57,843 nucleotides of DNA. Source: CAVQUE01 sp046290435. Its GTDB lineage: Bacteria; Actinomycetota; Acidimicrobiia; Acidimicrobiales; UBA8592. Position 1 is the stretch's first letter, and each line of letters starts with the position of its first letter. Where the stretch lies: the NCBI GenBank assembly GCA_046290435.1, contig JBKAGO010000006.1:1-57843 (forward strand). The letters are read 5' to 3'. Both the position numbers and the translations under genes were made by a program. This document shows, piece after piece, positions 1 through 7,963 of the stretch. The notes beneath the pieces were generated by a model. The model saw nothing but the letters and a program-made list of their open reading frames with translations, was not told where the DNA came from and made no database searches.

Positions 1-143
1 AACTGATCGAGGAGATCAACGCCATCGCGATCGAATGGCCCGCTCACTGCGACGACCTCATCACGGGCCAGAGCGTGCCCGCAGGAACAATCGTGGAACC
101 ATTCAGTACCACCGTCGTTCTGGAGTTGCCGACATCGTGCTGA
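1..143 (+). CDS. C-terminal end of an unknown protein (cut by window edge)
   Basis: An open frame runs in from the left edge (codons in frame from base 3) and stops at TGA 141-143, giving the last 46 residues of a protein that starts outside the window. The tail includes VPAGTIVEPFSTTV and ends LELPTSC. The pattern of a Gly-Thr-Ile-Val-Glu-Pro turn followed by a beta strand is reminiscent of the end of a PASTA domain, but the fragment is too short to be sure. The protease gene that follows starts 63 bases downstream on the same strand, so the two could be co-transcribed. Function unknown. Confidence 0.45.
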   Translation, partial: LIEEINAIAIEWPAHCDDLITGQSVPAGTIVEPFSTTVVLELPTSC

Positions 144-206
144 GGGCCGGGATCCACCCGACCCGATCACGCCTTCCTCCCACCACACCGACAGGAGCCC
201 CGCACC

Positions 207-1928
207 ATGAGCACCGGCGCAGAGCCACCGACGGACCCGCACAGCACTCGCGCCGGAGCCGTCCCGCACTTCGGGACGGCGCCACCGGCCGGGGGCCCGC
301 CACCCCCGGCCGGTGGCGCCTGGCCACCGATGCTCATCGCCGGCGTGGTGGCCCTTGCCATCGCGATCGTGGTCCTGGTCGTCGTGCTCGTCGGCGACGG
401 CGATGACGAGACCGACGATCGTGCAGACGTCGAGACCGCCGACGAGCCCGTCGACGGGGAGCCCGCCGCCACCGCCGAGCCGCCGGACGAGAGCACCAGC
501 GCCCCAACCGAAGAGAGCGAGGCGACCGCGGAACCCACGCAGACGCCCGAGGCGGTCGTCGCACCCGAGCCGTCGCCGCCGACCGTCGACGAGCTCGCAT
601 CGGCTGTGGTGCAGATCCAGCTGCTGCTCGGCGACCAGCCGGTGTGCAGCGGGAGCGGCACGATCGTCGATGCCGACGGAACCGTGCTCACGAACAGCCA
701 CGTCATCGCGCAGACACGTTTCTGTCCTCACGACAGGATCGCCGTGGCGATTACCGACGTGCCCGACCTACCACCGCTGCTGCTGTTCGAGGCCGATCTG
801 CTCGTCGACGATCCCGCGCTCGACCTCGCCGTCATCCGCATCGCGCGAACGCTCGACGGGGCGCCTGTGACACAGGACTTCCCCACCGTCGCCATCGGCG
901 ACTCCGACACCCTCGAGCTCGGTGACCAGTTGAGGGTCATCGGCTACCCCGGTATCGGCGGCGAGACGATCACCTTCACCGAGGGCACGATCTCCGGATT
1001 CGTCTCGGTCCCGGGTCTCGGCGATCGCAGCTGGCTCAAGACCGACGCGACCATCTCGGGTGGCAACAGCGGCGGATTGGCGGTCGACGAGAGCGGAGCG
1101 ATCGTGGGCATCCCGACGATCGTCGGCACCGGCGACGGCCAGATCACCGATTGCCGCGTCGTCGAGGACACCAACGGCGACGGTCGCATCGACCAGGACG
1201 ACAGCTGCGTGCCGGTCGGTGGCTTCATCAACGGGATCCGGCCCGTCAACCTCGCGGTGCCCCTGATCGAACAGGCTGCCGGCGCCGAACCGATCGACCA
1301 GGGTCCGCCCGACGTGCCCGAGCCGATGCCGGCGCAGCGCCCGCTGGCGTTCGACGCAGTGTGGACGCTCGGCGTCGACGCCAACGGGTTCGCTGCCCAG
1401 CCGGTGACGGTCGTGCCGCCGAATCCGGCCGAGCTGTGCCTGACCTGGAACTACGACAACGTCGACCAGGGCGCGCCCTTCGAGATCATCTGGACCGTCG
1501 ACGGCGTGCCGGACCCGGCGTTCGGCGCCACCGGCACCAACCAGGGCGACGTCGCCGGCTCCTTCTTCGCCTGTGCCTCCAACGCAGGGCCGGGCCTCGC
1601 CGCCGGCACCTACGAGGTCGTCTGGGTGGTCGAGGACGAGCCGGTGTTCACCCACTCGGTGTACGTCGGCGGCAACCGCGACGAGATCGAGATCGAGGTG
1701 ATCAACGACACCGACACGGCGCTCTGCGTCGTCCAGTTCGCCCCCAGCGACACCCTGTCGTTCGGCGTCAACCGCATCGATGCACCGGTGCCGCCCGGTG
1801 CATCGGTCGTCGTGCGCTTCGCGTCGGGCCGCTACGACGCTCGGGTGATCGACTGCGATGGGGCCCTCCGATTCGAGGATCCGGAAGGAACCCGCCTGCC
1901 GTCGAGCACGACACTGACCATCGTCTGA
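207..1928 (+). CDS. Membrane-anchored trypsin-like (HtrA/DegP-type) serine protease
   Basis: This 573-aa protein has a short Pro/Gly-rich cytoplasmic head, one membrane segment at about residues 42-63, an acidic Thr/Pro/Glu-rich linker to about 125, then a chymotrypsin-fold domain. The triad is visible: His165 in LTNSHVIA, Asp206 in ALDLAVIRI, and Ser288 in ISGGNSGG. No PDZ domain is seen. Inside the protease domain, residues 321-332 read DTNGDGRIDQDD, a good calcium-loop pattern, flanked by Cys316 and Cys334, so activity or stability may depend on calcium. The C-terminal third looks like an all-beta Ig-like domain. The ATG at 207 follows an AGGAG at a suitable distance. Likely role: extracytoplasmic protein quality control or a surface protease; substrate unknown. 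Confidence 0.85.
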   Translation: MSTGAEPPTDPHSTRAGAVPHFGTAPPAGGPPPPAGGAWPPMLIAGVVALAIAIVVLVVVLVGDGDDETDDRADVETADEPVDGEPAATAEPPDESTSAPTEESEATAEPTQTPEAVVAPEPSPPTVDELASAVVQIQLLLGDQPVCSGSGTIVDADGTVLTNSHVIAQTRFCPHDRIAVAITDVPDLPPLLLFEADLLVDDPALDLAVIRIARTLDGAPVTQDFPTVAIGDSDTLELGDQLRVIGYPGIGGETITFTEGTISGFVSVPGLGDRSWLKTDATISGGNSGGLAVDESGAIVGIPTIVGTGDGQITDCRVVEDTNGDGRIDQDDSCVPVGGFINGIRPVNLAVPLIEQAAGAEPIDQGPPDVPEPMPAQRPLAFDAVWTLGVDANGFAAQPVTVVPPNPAELCLTWNYDNVDQGAPFEIIWTVDGVPDPAFGATGTNQGDVAGSFFACASNAGPGLAAGTYEVVWVVEDEPVFTHSVYVGGNRDEIEIEVINDTDTALCVVQFAPSDTLSFGVNRIDAPVPPGASVVVRFASGRYDARVIDCDGALRFEDPEGTRLPSSTTLTIV

Positions 1929-2052
1929 CGTCGGGCCACCTCCCGGGTGACGGGCCATCTTCCGTGCAGGGAGTGCAGGATTCTGCGCCCGGTCGGTGGT
2001 CCGTCTACCCGCCGGTCTCGGCGCAGCGGTTCTTCGGCCGCCCCTTCTGGCG

Positions 2053-3495
2053 TCAGCCGCCGAGCTGATCGGGTCGGGCGGGGAACACCAGCGACGCCGG
2101 GACGGCAGCGTCGATCGATGCGAGTGCGGCCGACCCCTTGCGCCAGTCGCTCTCGTGCACCACCAGGCTGGTCCCGTCCGCTGCGACGAGCAGCGCTGCC
2201 CCCGGCGCCCGGCCGCAGCCGACGAGGTCGCCGTAGCGGACGGTGATCGTCTCGGGTCCCATCCGCAGCGAGACACCGTCGCCACCGACCACCAGCCGCG
2301 CGCCGAATGGAGCCTTCGACCCGGTCAACCGCCGGGCGAACGTCTGACCGTCGGCCGGGGCAGCCCTCGGTGGTTCGAGCACCGGTAGCGGCACGCCGGA
2401 AGGATCGGTATCGACAGGCACTGCGACGACGACGTCGTCGAGCACCGCCTTCAGCGCGGCGGCGACCGTCTCGCCAGTGAGGTCGAGGTGTTCGGCCAGC
2501 AGCTCGTCGTGGGTGAGCGGCTGTCCACGCTGGAGCATCCGACCGGCGGCCATGTCGAGCTCGTCGGCCGCCGATCGCGGATCGTCGAAGACCGACCGCA
2601 TGCCGTCGAGGTCGTGGGCCAGCTCGTCGTCGGTCGGGCCGCTCTCGGCCAGGCGCCGCAGCCCGTCGTACATCTCGGCAGCCACCGTCACGGCGTCGCC
2701 CGGTCTGCAGTCGGCCGTGATGCTGACGTGCCAGTGGTCGAGATCGAGCCTCGACGTCCAGAGCCCGAGGTGGTAGCTGAGCCCGCGGCGGGTGCGGAGC
2801 TCCTCGGTCAGGCGCGAGAGCAGGATGCGACAGCCCGTCAGGACGGCCTCGCTCTCGGGCGCCTCGAACGACAGCCCGACGCCGGGCTGGTCGAGCACCA
2901 CGACGCCCGGGCCGCTCGGCCCCATCGACTCCGGGCGCACCGGCAGGTTCAACTCGCCTCGTGGCAGCGGCAGGGTCAGGCCCTCCGGTGGCGGTCCGGT
3001 GAACCACGCGACCGCGTTGTCGGCGACGAAGTACCGCGCTGCGTGGGCCCGCACGTCGGCCGCCGAGATCGCGCCGACCGCAGCGTCGACGAAGCCGACC
3101 AGCCCGACACCCCGGGCGCCGTAGCGGCGCGCCAGCGAGACGGCGGTGGTCGGGTCGACCAGACCGGGGCCCTCGACCTCGAGGATCGACGCCTCGAGCG
3201 CCAGGCGGTCGGTCGGCAGATCGGCCAGCACCGATGCGACCTCGGAGAGGAACTGCCCGACCGCCTCGGGCTTGCCGGTGGCGGTGAACCGTGTGACGCC
3301 GTCGTCGACGGAGGCGTTGCGGTCGAGGTGCGACGGGGCGAGCGCCGACATCGCGAGGTGCTCCACGAGGTGGGTGATGCCGCCGGTGACGAACGTCTCG
3401 TCTCGTCGGCCGACCCCGAAGGTCAGCGATCCCGTGTACGGCTCGCCACGATCGGCCCAGAGCACGGCGACGCCATCGATGTCCTGTCGATGCAT
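2053..3495 (-). CDS. M16 (insulinase-like) zinc peptidase with an added C-terminal domain
   Basis: The protein (480 aa) carries the inverted zinc motif of M16 peptidases, THLVEHL (His42, Glu45, His46), in the expected N-terminal position; Glu106 in SILEVEG is the likely third zinc ligand. Residues 1-200 and about 200-400 fit the two M16 half-domains. The last 70 or so residues, from about 410, look like a separate small beta domain (pattern VSLRMGPETITVRYGD) resembling bacterial PH-like domains. The upstream sequence TAGGCT-N6-ATG suggests a leaderless transcript. Family members cleave small peptides or act as processing peptidases; the substrate here cannot be told. It lies tail to tail with the upstream protease gene. 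Confidence 0.8.
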   Translation of the reverse strand: MHRQDIDGVAVLWADRGEPYTGSLTFGVGRRDETFVTGGITHLVEHLAMSALAPSHLDRNASVDDGVTRFTATGKPEAVGQFLSEVASVLADLPTDRLALEASILEVEGPGLVDPTTAVSLARRYGARGVGLVGFVDAAVGAISAADVRAHAARYFVADNAVAWFTGPPPEGLTLPLPRGELNLPVRPESMGPSGPGVVVLDQPGVGLSFEAPESEAVLTGCRILLSRLTEELRTRRGLSYHLGLWTSRLDLDHWHVSITADCRPGDAVTVAAEMYDGLRRLAESGPTDDELAHDLDGMRSVFDDPRSAADELDMAAGRMLQRGQPLTHDELLAEHLDLTGETVAAALKAVLDDVVVAVPVDTDPSGVPLPVLEPPRAAPADGQTFARRLTGSKAPFGARLVVGGDGVSLRMGPETITVRYGDLVGCGRAPGAALLVAADGTSLVVHESDWRKGSAALASIDAAVPASLVFPARPDQLGG

Positions 3496-3527
3496 CGCAG
3501 GAGCCTATTGACCGGCCCCCGGTGCCT

Positions 3528-4130
3528 CTACGCGCTGCGGCCCAGCAGCGCCAGGAGGCGGGCGCCGGGGGTGTCGTCGGCGGGTTCGGTCATGGCGCCG
3601 AAGAAGCCGGAGGCGGACAGGCCGTCGGCCATCGGCAGCCAGAAGTCCAGGCACCACTGGGCGATCTCGGGGTCGAGCTCCATCGGGTCGTCGCGCACCA
3701 CCGAGATGTCCCAGGCGTGGACGAGGTTGTCGGTGATGCGGAAGCCCAGCACCCGCGACAGGGGTTGGGGCCCCAGCGGGTGCTTCACCACCATGTCGAG
3801 GTCGGCCACGCGGACCTCTTCGATGGCCCGCAGCGCCGTCCCCCGCCAGGCCGCGACCGGATCGGACCCGAGGATGCCGACCTCCATCGCCCGATCGGCC
3901 GGGCTGGCGTGGCCGTCGATCATCTCGACGACCTGCGCTTCGCCGAGCACCACGTGGGCGCACAACGTCAGCGCGTCCCACTCGGGGCACGGCGTGGTCT
4001 GGAGCCACTGCTCGTCGGTCAGCTCGACGATCTGGTTGCCGAAGGCGGCCATAGCCCGGATGTAGAGGTCGACCACGTCGGCGGCATCATCGGCAGCGGC
4101 CCCGGCCAGGCCGGATTCGCCGGAGCTCAC
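3528..4130 (-). CDS. TIGR03086-type metal-binding protein (mycothiol maleylpyruvate isomerase/DinB-like fold)
   Basis: This 200-aa protein has the N-terminal pattern of the actinobacterial maleylpyruvate-isomerase-like (DinB fold) family: a long first helix, then TPCPEWDALTLCAHVV, and a later TDNLVHAWDIS where the His would be a metal ligand. Family members are four-helix bundles binding a divalent metal and often using mycothiol; the substrate is not predictable. The start is GTG at 4130, preceded by AGGGGAG seven bases upstream, so it is translated from a Shine-Dalgarno site. It begins 28 bases after the guaA stop and is probably the last gene of a guaB3-guaA transcript, with no obvious functional link to purine synthesis. 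Confidence 0.72.
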   Translation of the reverse strand: MSSGESGLAGAAADDAADVVDLYIRAMAAFGNQIVELTDEQWLQTTPCPEWDALTLCAHVVLGEAQVVEMIDGHASPADRAMEVGILGSDPVAAWRGTALRAIEEVRVADLDMVVKHPLGPQPLSRVLGFRITDNLVHAWDISVVRDDPMELDPEIAQWCLDFWLPMADGLSASGFFGAMTEPADDTPGARLLALLGRSA

Positions 4131-4158
4131 CGCCGGGCTCCCCTGCCGCGCATCGGAC

Positions 4159-5685
4159 TCATTCCCACTCGATGGTGCCGGGCGGCTTCGACGTGATGTC
4201 GTACGCCACGCGGTTGACTCCTGCGACCTCGTTGATGATGCGGCTGCTCATCGACTCGAGCACGTCGTAGGGGATGCGGGCCCAGTCGGCGGTCATCGCG
4301 TCCTCGCTGGTGACGGCCCGGATGATGATCGGATAGCCGTAGGTGCGTTCGTCGCCCTGCACGCCGACGGCGCGGATGTCGGGCAGCACCGCGAAGCTCT
4401 GCCAGATCTCGCGTTCGAGGCCGGCCTCGGCGAGCTCTTCGCGGACGATGAAGTCCGCTTCCTGCAGCGTCGCGACCTTGTCGCGGGTGACCTCGCCGAT
4501 GATGCGCACCCCGAGACCCGGGCCGGGGAAGGGCTGGCGGTGCACGATCTCGTCGGGCAACCCCAGCTGGGACCCGACGGCGCGCACCTCGTCCTTGAAC
4601 AGCGCCCGCAGCGGCTCCACGAGCTCGAAGTCCATGTCCTCGGGCAGGCCGCCCACGTTGTGGTGGCTCTTGATGGTCGCGGCGTGCTCGCTGCCGGACT
4701 CGATGACGTCGGGATACAGGGTGCCCTGCACCAGGAAGTTGGCGTCGGTGATGCCGCCCGCGGCGCGCTCGAACAGGCGGATGAACAACTCGCCGATGAC
4801 CTTGCGCTTGGCCTCGGGCTCGGTGACGCCGTGGAGCTTGTCGAAGAACTCGTCGCCGGCGCGCACGTGGATCAGCTCGATGCCCTGCGAGCGCTGGAAG
4901 GTCTCGACGACCTGCGCGCCCTCGTCCTTGCGCATCAGGCCGGTGTCGACGAACACGCAGGTGAGCTGCGGGCCGATGGCCTTGTGCACCAGGGCCGCGG
5001 CGACGGCGGAGTCGACGCCGCCCGAGAGGCCGCAGATGGCGCGGCCGCCGCCGACCTGGGCCCGGATGGCCTCGACCTGTTCGTCGATGACGTTGGCCAT
5101 CGTCCAGGTGCGGTCGATGCCGGCGAGGTCGACGAAGCGTTCGATGACGGCCTGGCCGTGGGGGGTGTGGGAGACCTCGGGGTGGTACTGCACGCCGTAG
5201 ATGTGGTCGCTCTCGAACGCCGCAACCGGCGCGGCGGCGGTGTGCGCCACCCTGGTGAAGCCCTCGGGCACCGCGCTGATGGCGTCGAAGTGACTCATCC
5301 ACACCGACTGTTCGGCCGGCAGGCCGTCGAGGAGGCGGCCACCGTCGACGGTGAGCGCCGTCCGCCCGTACTCGCCGGCCTCGTAGCGGCTGACCTCGCC
5401 GCCGAGCTGACTGGCGATGAGCTGCGCGCCGTAGCAGATGCCCAGGATGGGGATGCCGAGCTCGTAGACGTCCGGGTCGATCACCGGGGCGCCTTCGACG
5501 CGCACGGACTTGGGCCCGCCGCTCAAGATGATGCCGGCCGGTGCCCGTTCGGCGAACTCGGCGGCGCTCAGGCGATGCGAGACGATCTCGCTGTAGACGT
5601 TGGCCTCACGCACCCGGCGGGCGATGAGCTGGGCGTACTGCGCGCCGAAGTCGACGACGAGAACGGTGGGTGTCGACTCGGACAC
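4159..5685 (-). CDS. guaA: GMP synthase (glutamine-hydrolysing)
   Basis: GuaA converts XMP, ATP and glutamine to GMP. The 508-aa protein has a class-I glutamine amidotransferase domain (Cys84 in LGICYGAQ; His168 and Glu170 in YHPEVSH), then the ATP pyrophosphatase loop SGGVDS at 221-226, and the typical C-terminal dimerisation domain ending in GTIEWE. Length matches the family. The start is GTG at 5685 (residues then read SESTPTVLVVDFGAQ); the open frame extends much further upstream, but that part overlaps guaB3 and is not coding. It lies 62 bases downstream of guaB3, the usual actinobacterial order. Confidence 0.97.
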   Translation of the reverse strand: MSESTPTVLVVDFGAQYAQLIARRVREANVYSEIVSHRLSAAEFAERAPAGIILSGGPKSVRVEGAPVIDPDVYELGIPILGICYGAQLIASQLGGEVSRYEAGEYGRTALTVDGGRLLDGLPAEQSVWMSHFDAISAVPEGFTRVAHTAAAPVAAFESDHIYGVQYHPEVSHTPHGQAVIERFVDLAGIDRTWTMANVIDEQVEAIRAQVGGGRAICGLSGGVDSAVAAALVHKAIGPQLTCVFVDTGLMRKDEGAQVVETFQRSQGIELIHVRAGDEFFDKLHGVTEPEAKRKVIGELFIRLFERAAGGITDANFLVQGTLYPDVIESGSEHAATIKSHHNVGGLPEDMDFELVEPLRALFKDEVRAVGSQLGLPDEIVHRQPFPGPGLGVRIIGEVTRDKVATLQEADFIVREELAEAGLEREIWQSFAVLPDIRAVGVQGDERTYGYPIIIRAVTSEDAMTADWARIPYDVLESMSSRIINEVAGVNRVAYDITSKPPGTIEWE

Positions 5686-5747
5686 GGCAGGCTCCGCAAG
5701 GTGGGGGGGTCGGCGGACGAACGGGCAGTGCGGGCTGGGCGGGGGCC

Positions 5748-6908
5748 TCAGCCCATCCCGATGCCCTGTTGCTTCTGGAGGTACTTGCCCTCGGACTGCA
5801 GCGCCGGGGCGACCATGACCTCGGCCTTCTGGAATTCCTTGAGGGACTGGTAGCCGCAGGTTGCCATCGACGTGCGCAGCGCGCCGAAGAGGTTGAGGCG
5901 GCCGTCGTTCTCGCGGGCTGGGCCGATGAGGATCTCCTCGAGGCTGCCCCGCTGGCGGGTCTGCACCCGGGCGCCGCGCGGCAGCGTCGGATGGAACGTG
6001 GCCATGCCCCAGTGGTAGCCCTGGCCGGGGGCCTCGTTGGCGGCGGCGAGGGGCGAGCCGATCATGACGGCGTCGGCGCCGCAGACGATGGCCTTGGCGA
6101 TGTCGCCACCGGTGGCCATGCCGCCGTCGGCGATGACATGGACGTAGACGCCGGTCTCGTCGAGGTGGCGCATGCGGGCGGCGCGGGCATCTGCGATGGC
6201 GGTTGCCTGAGGTACCCCGATGCCGAGGACGCCGCGGCTGGTGCAGGCGTGGCCGGGGCCGACGCCGACGAGCACGCCGGCTGCGCCGGTGCGCATCAGG
6301 TGCAGCGCGGCCTCGTACGAGGCGCAGCCGCCGACGATGACCGGCAGGGGGACCTCGCGGACGAACTCCTTGAGGTTCAGCGGTTCGGCGGTCTTCGACA
6401 CGTGTTCGGCGGTGACGACGGTGCCCTGGATGACCAGCAGGTCGAGCTCGGACTTGAGGATCTGCGGTGCGAGCGCCGCGGTGCGCTGCGGGGTGACCGA
6501 CACGCAGGACGTGACGCCGGCCTCGTTGATCTGGGCGATGCGCTCCGGGATCAGCTCGGGGATGATCGGCGCGCTGTAGATCTCCTGCATCCGCAGGGTG
6601 GCCTTGTCGGCGTCGAGCTGTGCGATCTCGTCGAGCAGCGGCTCGGGATCCTCGTAGCGGGTCCACAGGCCCTCGAGGTTGAGCACGGCGACGCCGCCGA
6701 GGCGGCCGATCTCGATGGCGGTCTCGGGGCTGACGACGCCGTCCATGGCGCTGGCCATGAGCGGGAGGTCGAAGCTGAACGCGTCGATCTCCCAGGCGAT
6801 GTCGACGTCTTCGGGGTCTCGTGTACGTCGGCTCGGCACGATGGCGATGTCGTCGAAGCCATATGCCCGACGACCCGACTTACCCAGTCCGATCTCGATC
6901 TCAGCCAC
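5748..6908 (-). CDS. guaB3: GuaB3 family protein (IMP dehydrogenase-related)
   Basis: This 386-aa TIM-barrel protein belongs to the IMP dehydrogenase/GMP reductase superfamily and to the GuaB3 group: it lacks the two CBS domains that full-length GuaB carries in the middle. The catalytic loop is intact, with Cys222 in GVGPGHACTSRGVLG, and the phosphate-binding region IADGGMATGGDIAKA is present. GuaB3 was long labelled a putative IMP dehydrogenase; I recall work on cyanobacterial members that found GMP reductase activity, so the reaction should be left open. The start is GTG at 6908 after GAGGAG; a TAGGGT -10-like box lies at 6957-6952. It probably heads a transcript with guaA. Confidence 0.92.
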   Translation of the reverse strand: MAEIEIGLGKSGRRAYGFDDIAIVPSRRTRDPEDVDIAWEIDAFSFDLPLMASAMDGVVSPETAIEIGRLGGVAVLNLEGLWTRYEDPEPLLDEIAQLDADKATLRMQEIYSAPIIPELIPERIAQINEAGVTSCVSVTPQRTAALAPQILKSELDLLVIQGTVVTAEHVSKTAEPLNLKEFVREVPLPVIVGGCASYEAALHLMRTGAAGVLVGVGPGHACTSRGVLGIGVPQATAIADARAARMRHLDETGVYVHVIADGGMATGGDIAKAIVCGADAVMIGSPLAAANEAPGQGYHWGMATFHPTLPRGARVQTRQRGSLEEILIGPARENDGRLNLFGALRTSMATCGYQSLKEFQKAEVMVAPALQSEGKYLQKQQGIGMG

Positions 6909-6980
6909 TGCCCTACTCCTCGGCGTTACCGCTCACCCGTTCGAACGACCCACCCTATCCTGCGCCACGAAGGGCCCTGC

Positions 6981-7682
6981 TCACTGCCGGTGGGCTTCGT
7001 GGTGTCCCGTGGCGACGAGGGTCAGCAGCTGGCGCAACATCGCGGCGGTCGCGCCCCAGATGGTGTCGCCGACGAGCTCGAAGAACGTCACCGGGCGGTC
7101 CATCCCGGCGATGGGCCAGATCTCCTCGCGGTACACATCGGGGCGCATGAGATCGTCGAGCCGGACGTGGAGGACGTGTTCGACCTCGTCGGGGCTGGCC
7201 CGCAGGATGGGTGTCCCGGGGAGGGCACCGACGATGGGCGTCACCCAGGATCCGCTGCCGACCGTGGTGAACGGGTCGAGGTGGCCGATACGGCGGGGCA
7301 GCGACGGGTCGAGGCCGATCTCCTCGTGGGCCTCGCGGCGGGCGGTGAACCACACGTCGGTGTCACCGGGGTCGACCGCACCGCCGGGGAACGACACCTC
7401 CAGCGAGTGCGAGCGCATGTGCGACGCCCGCCGGGTGAACACGATCCAGGTCTCGCCCTCGGTCTCGTACAGCGGGATCAGGACCGCCGATCGGCGACGC
7501 GTCGGGTCCTCGGGGCGAGGGAGGTTGGTGGCGTCGGCACGAGCCCCGGCGGTGAGGGCGGCCTCGATCGCGGCGATGGCGGTGTCGACCGCAGCGACGT
7601 CTCGCCACGGTGGCGGTCCGCCGGGGCGGGCGCCGTCGGGTCGTGGGATGCGCTGCGGCCCGCCGCGTGGCCGGGTGGCCAC
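6981..7682 (-). CDS. Nudix hydrolase, CoA pyrophosphatase (NudL/NUDT7)-like
   Basis: The 233-aa protein has a Nudix box of the CoA-pyrophosphatase subfamily: MRSHSLEVSFPGGAVDPGD, then REAHEEIGLD, matching the UPF0035 signature upstream of the box. Such enzymes cleave CoA or its acyl derivatives into phosphopantetheine and 3',5'-ADP. The first 60 residues are Pro/Arg-rich and unlikely to be part of the fold. It starts with GTG four bases after the stop codon of the small upstream gene (7687-7860), so the two are co-transcribed. Confidence 0.85.
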   Translation of the reverse strand: MATRPRGGPQRIPRPDGARPGGPPPWRDVAAVDTAIAAIEAALTAGARADATNLPRPEDPTRRRSAVLIPLYETEGETWIVFTRRASHMRSHSLEVSFPGGAVDPGDTDVWFTARREAHEEIGLDPSLPRRIGHLDPFTTVGSGSWVTPIVGALPGTPILRASPDEVEHVLHVRLDDLMRPDVYREEIWPIAGMDRPVTFFELVGDTIWGATAAMLRQLLTLVATGHHEAHRQ

Positions 7683-7686
7683 GGGC

Positions 7687-7860
7687 CTAGGAGGCCGACT
7701 CGGCCTCGGCCTGCTGGGCGGCGACGAGCTCCTCGAGGATCTCGCGCAACCCGCCGGTCTTGAGATTGCTCATGACACGGCCGGGCGGCGTCTCGCCTGT
7801 CTCCCACTCCATCCACTGCTCGAGGAGCTTGGTCGGGTTGGTCGGGGGGCGTTCATCCAT
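7687..7860 (-). CDS. Small conserved-looking protein, 57 aa
   Basis: A 57-residue protein, MDERPPTNPTKLLEQWMEW to EAESAS, largely helical and acidic, with no membrane segment or cysteine. I do not recognise a named family, although Leu/Trp/Glu-rich small proteins of this type are common in actinobacteria. Support for coding: the ATG at 7860 sits seven bases after a TAGTCT box (7873-7868), the spacing seen for many genes here that look leaderless, and the stop lies four bases before the Nudix gene. A longer open frame runs to 8109 but overlaps the divergent monooxygenase and a repeat, so I reject that extension. Confidence 0.65.
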   Translation of the reverse strand: MDERPPTNPTKLLEQWMEWETGETPPGRVMSNLKTGGLREILEELVAAQQAEAESAS

Positions 7861-7889
7861 GACGGAGAGACTACCGGCTGCGGAAGGGC

Positions 7890-7945
7890 CCCGATCTCGT
7901 CGCGGTGGTCCACCGTGACGGTGGATCAGCCCGACGAGATTCGGG
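7890..7945. repeat. Dispersed inverted repeat, family 1, copy 1
   Basis: Outer arms CCCGATCTCGTCG and CGACGAGATTCGGG pair with a one-base bulge, and a nested palindrome CCACCGTGACGGTGG sits in the middle. Two closer copies lie at 14344-14400 and 16756-16810. This copy fills the short space between the divergent 57-aa gene and the monooxygenase gene and is the most diverged of the three. It may form a nested cruciform or hairpin; no open frame is inside. Confidence 0.8.
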
Positions 7946-7963
7946 CGGCCATACTGGCGGACC

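Noticed and set aside
1929..2052. Small gene between the serine protease and the M16 peptidase
   Set aside because: Short frames exist but none has a ribosome site, promoter box or coding-like composition.
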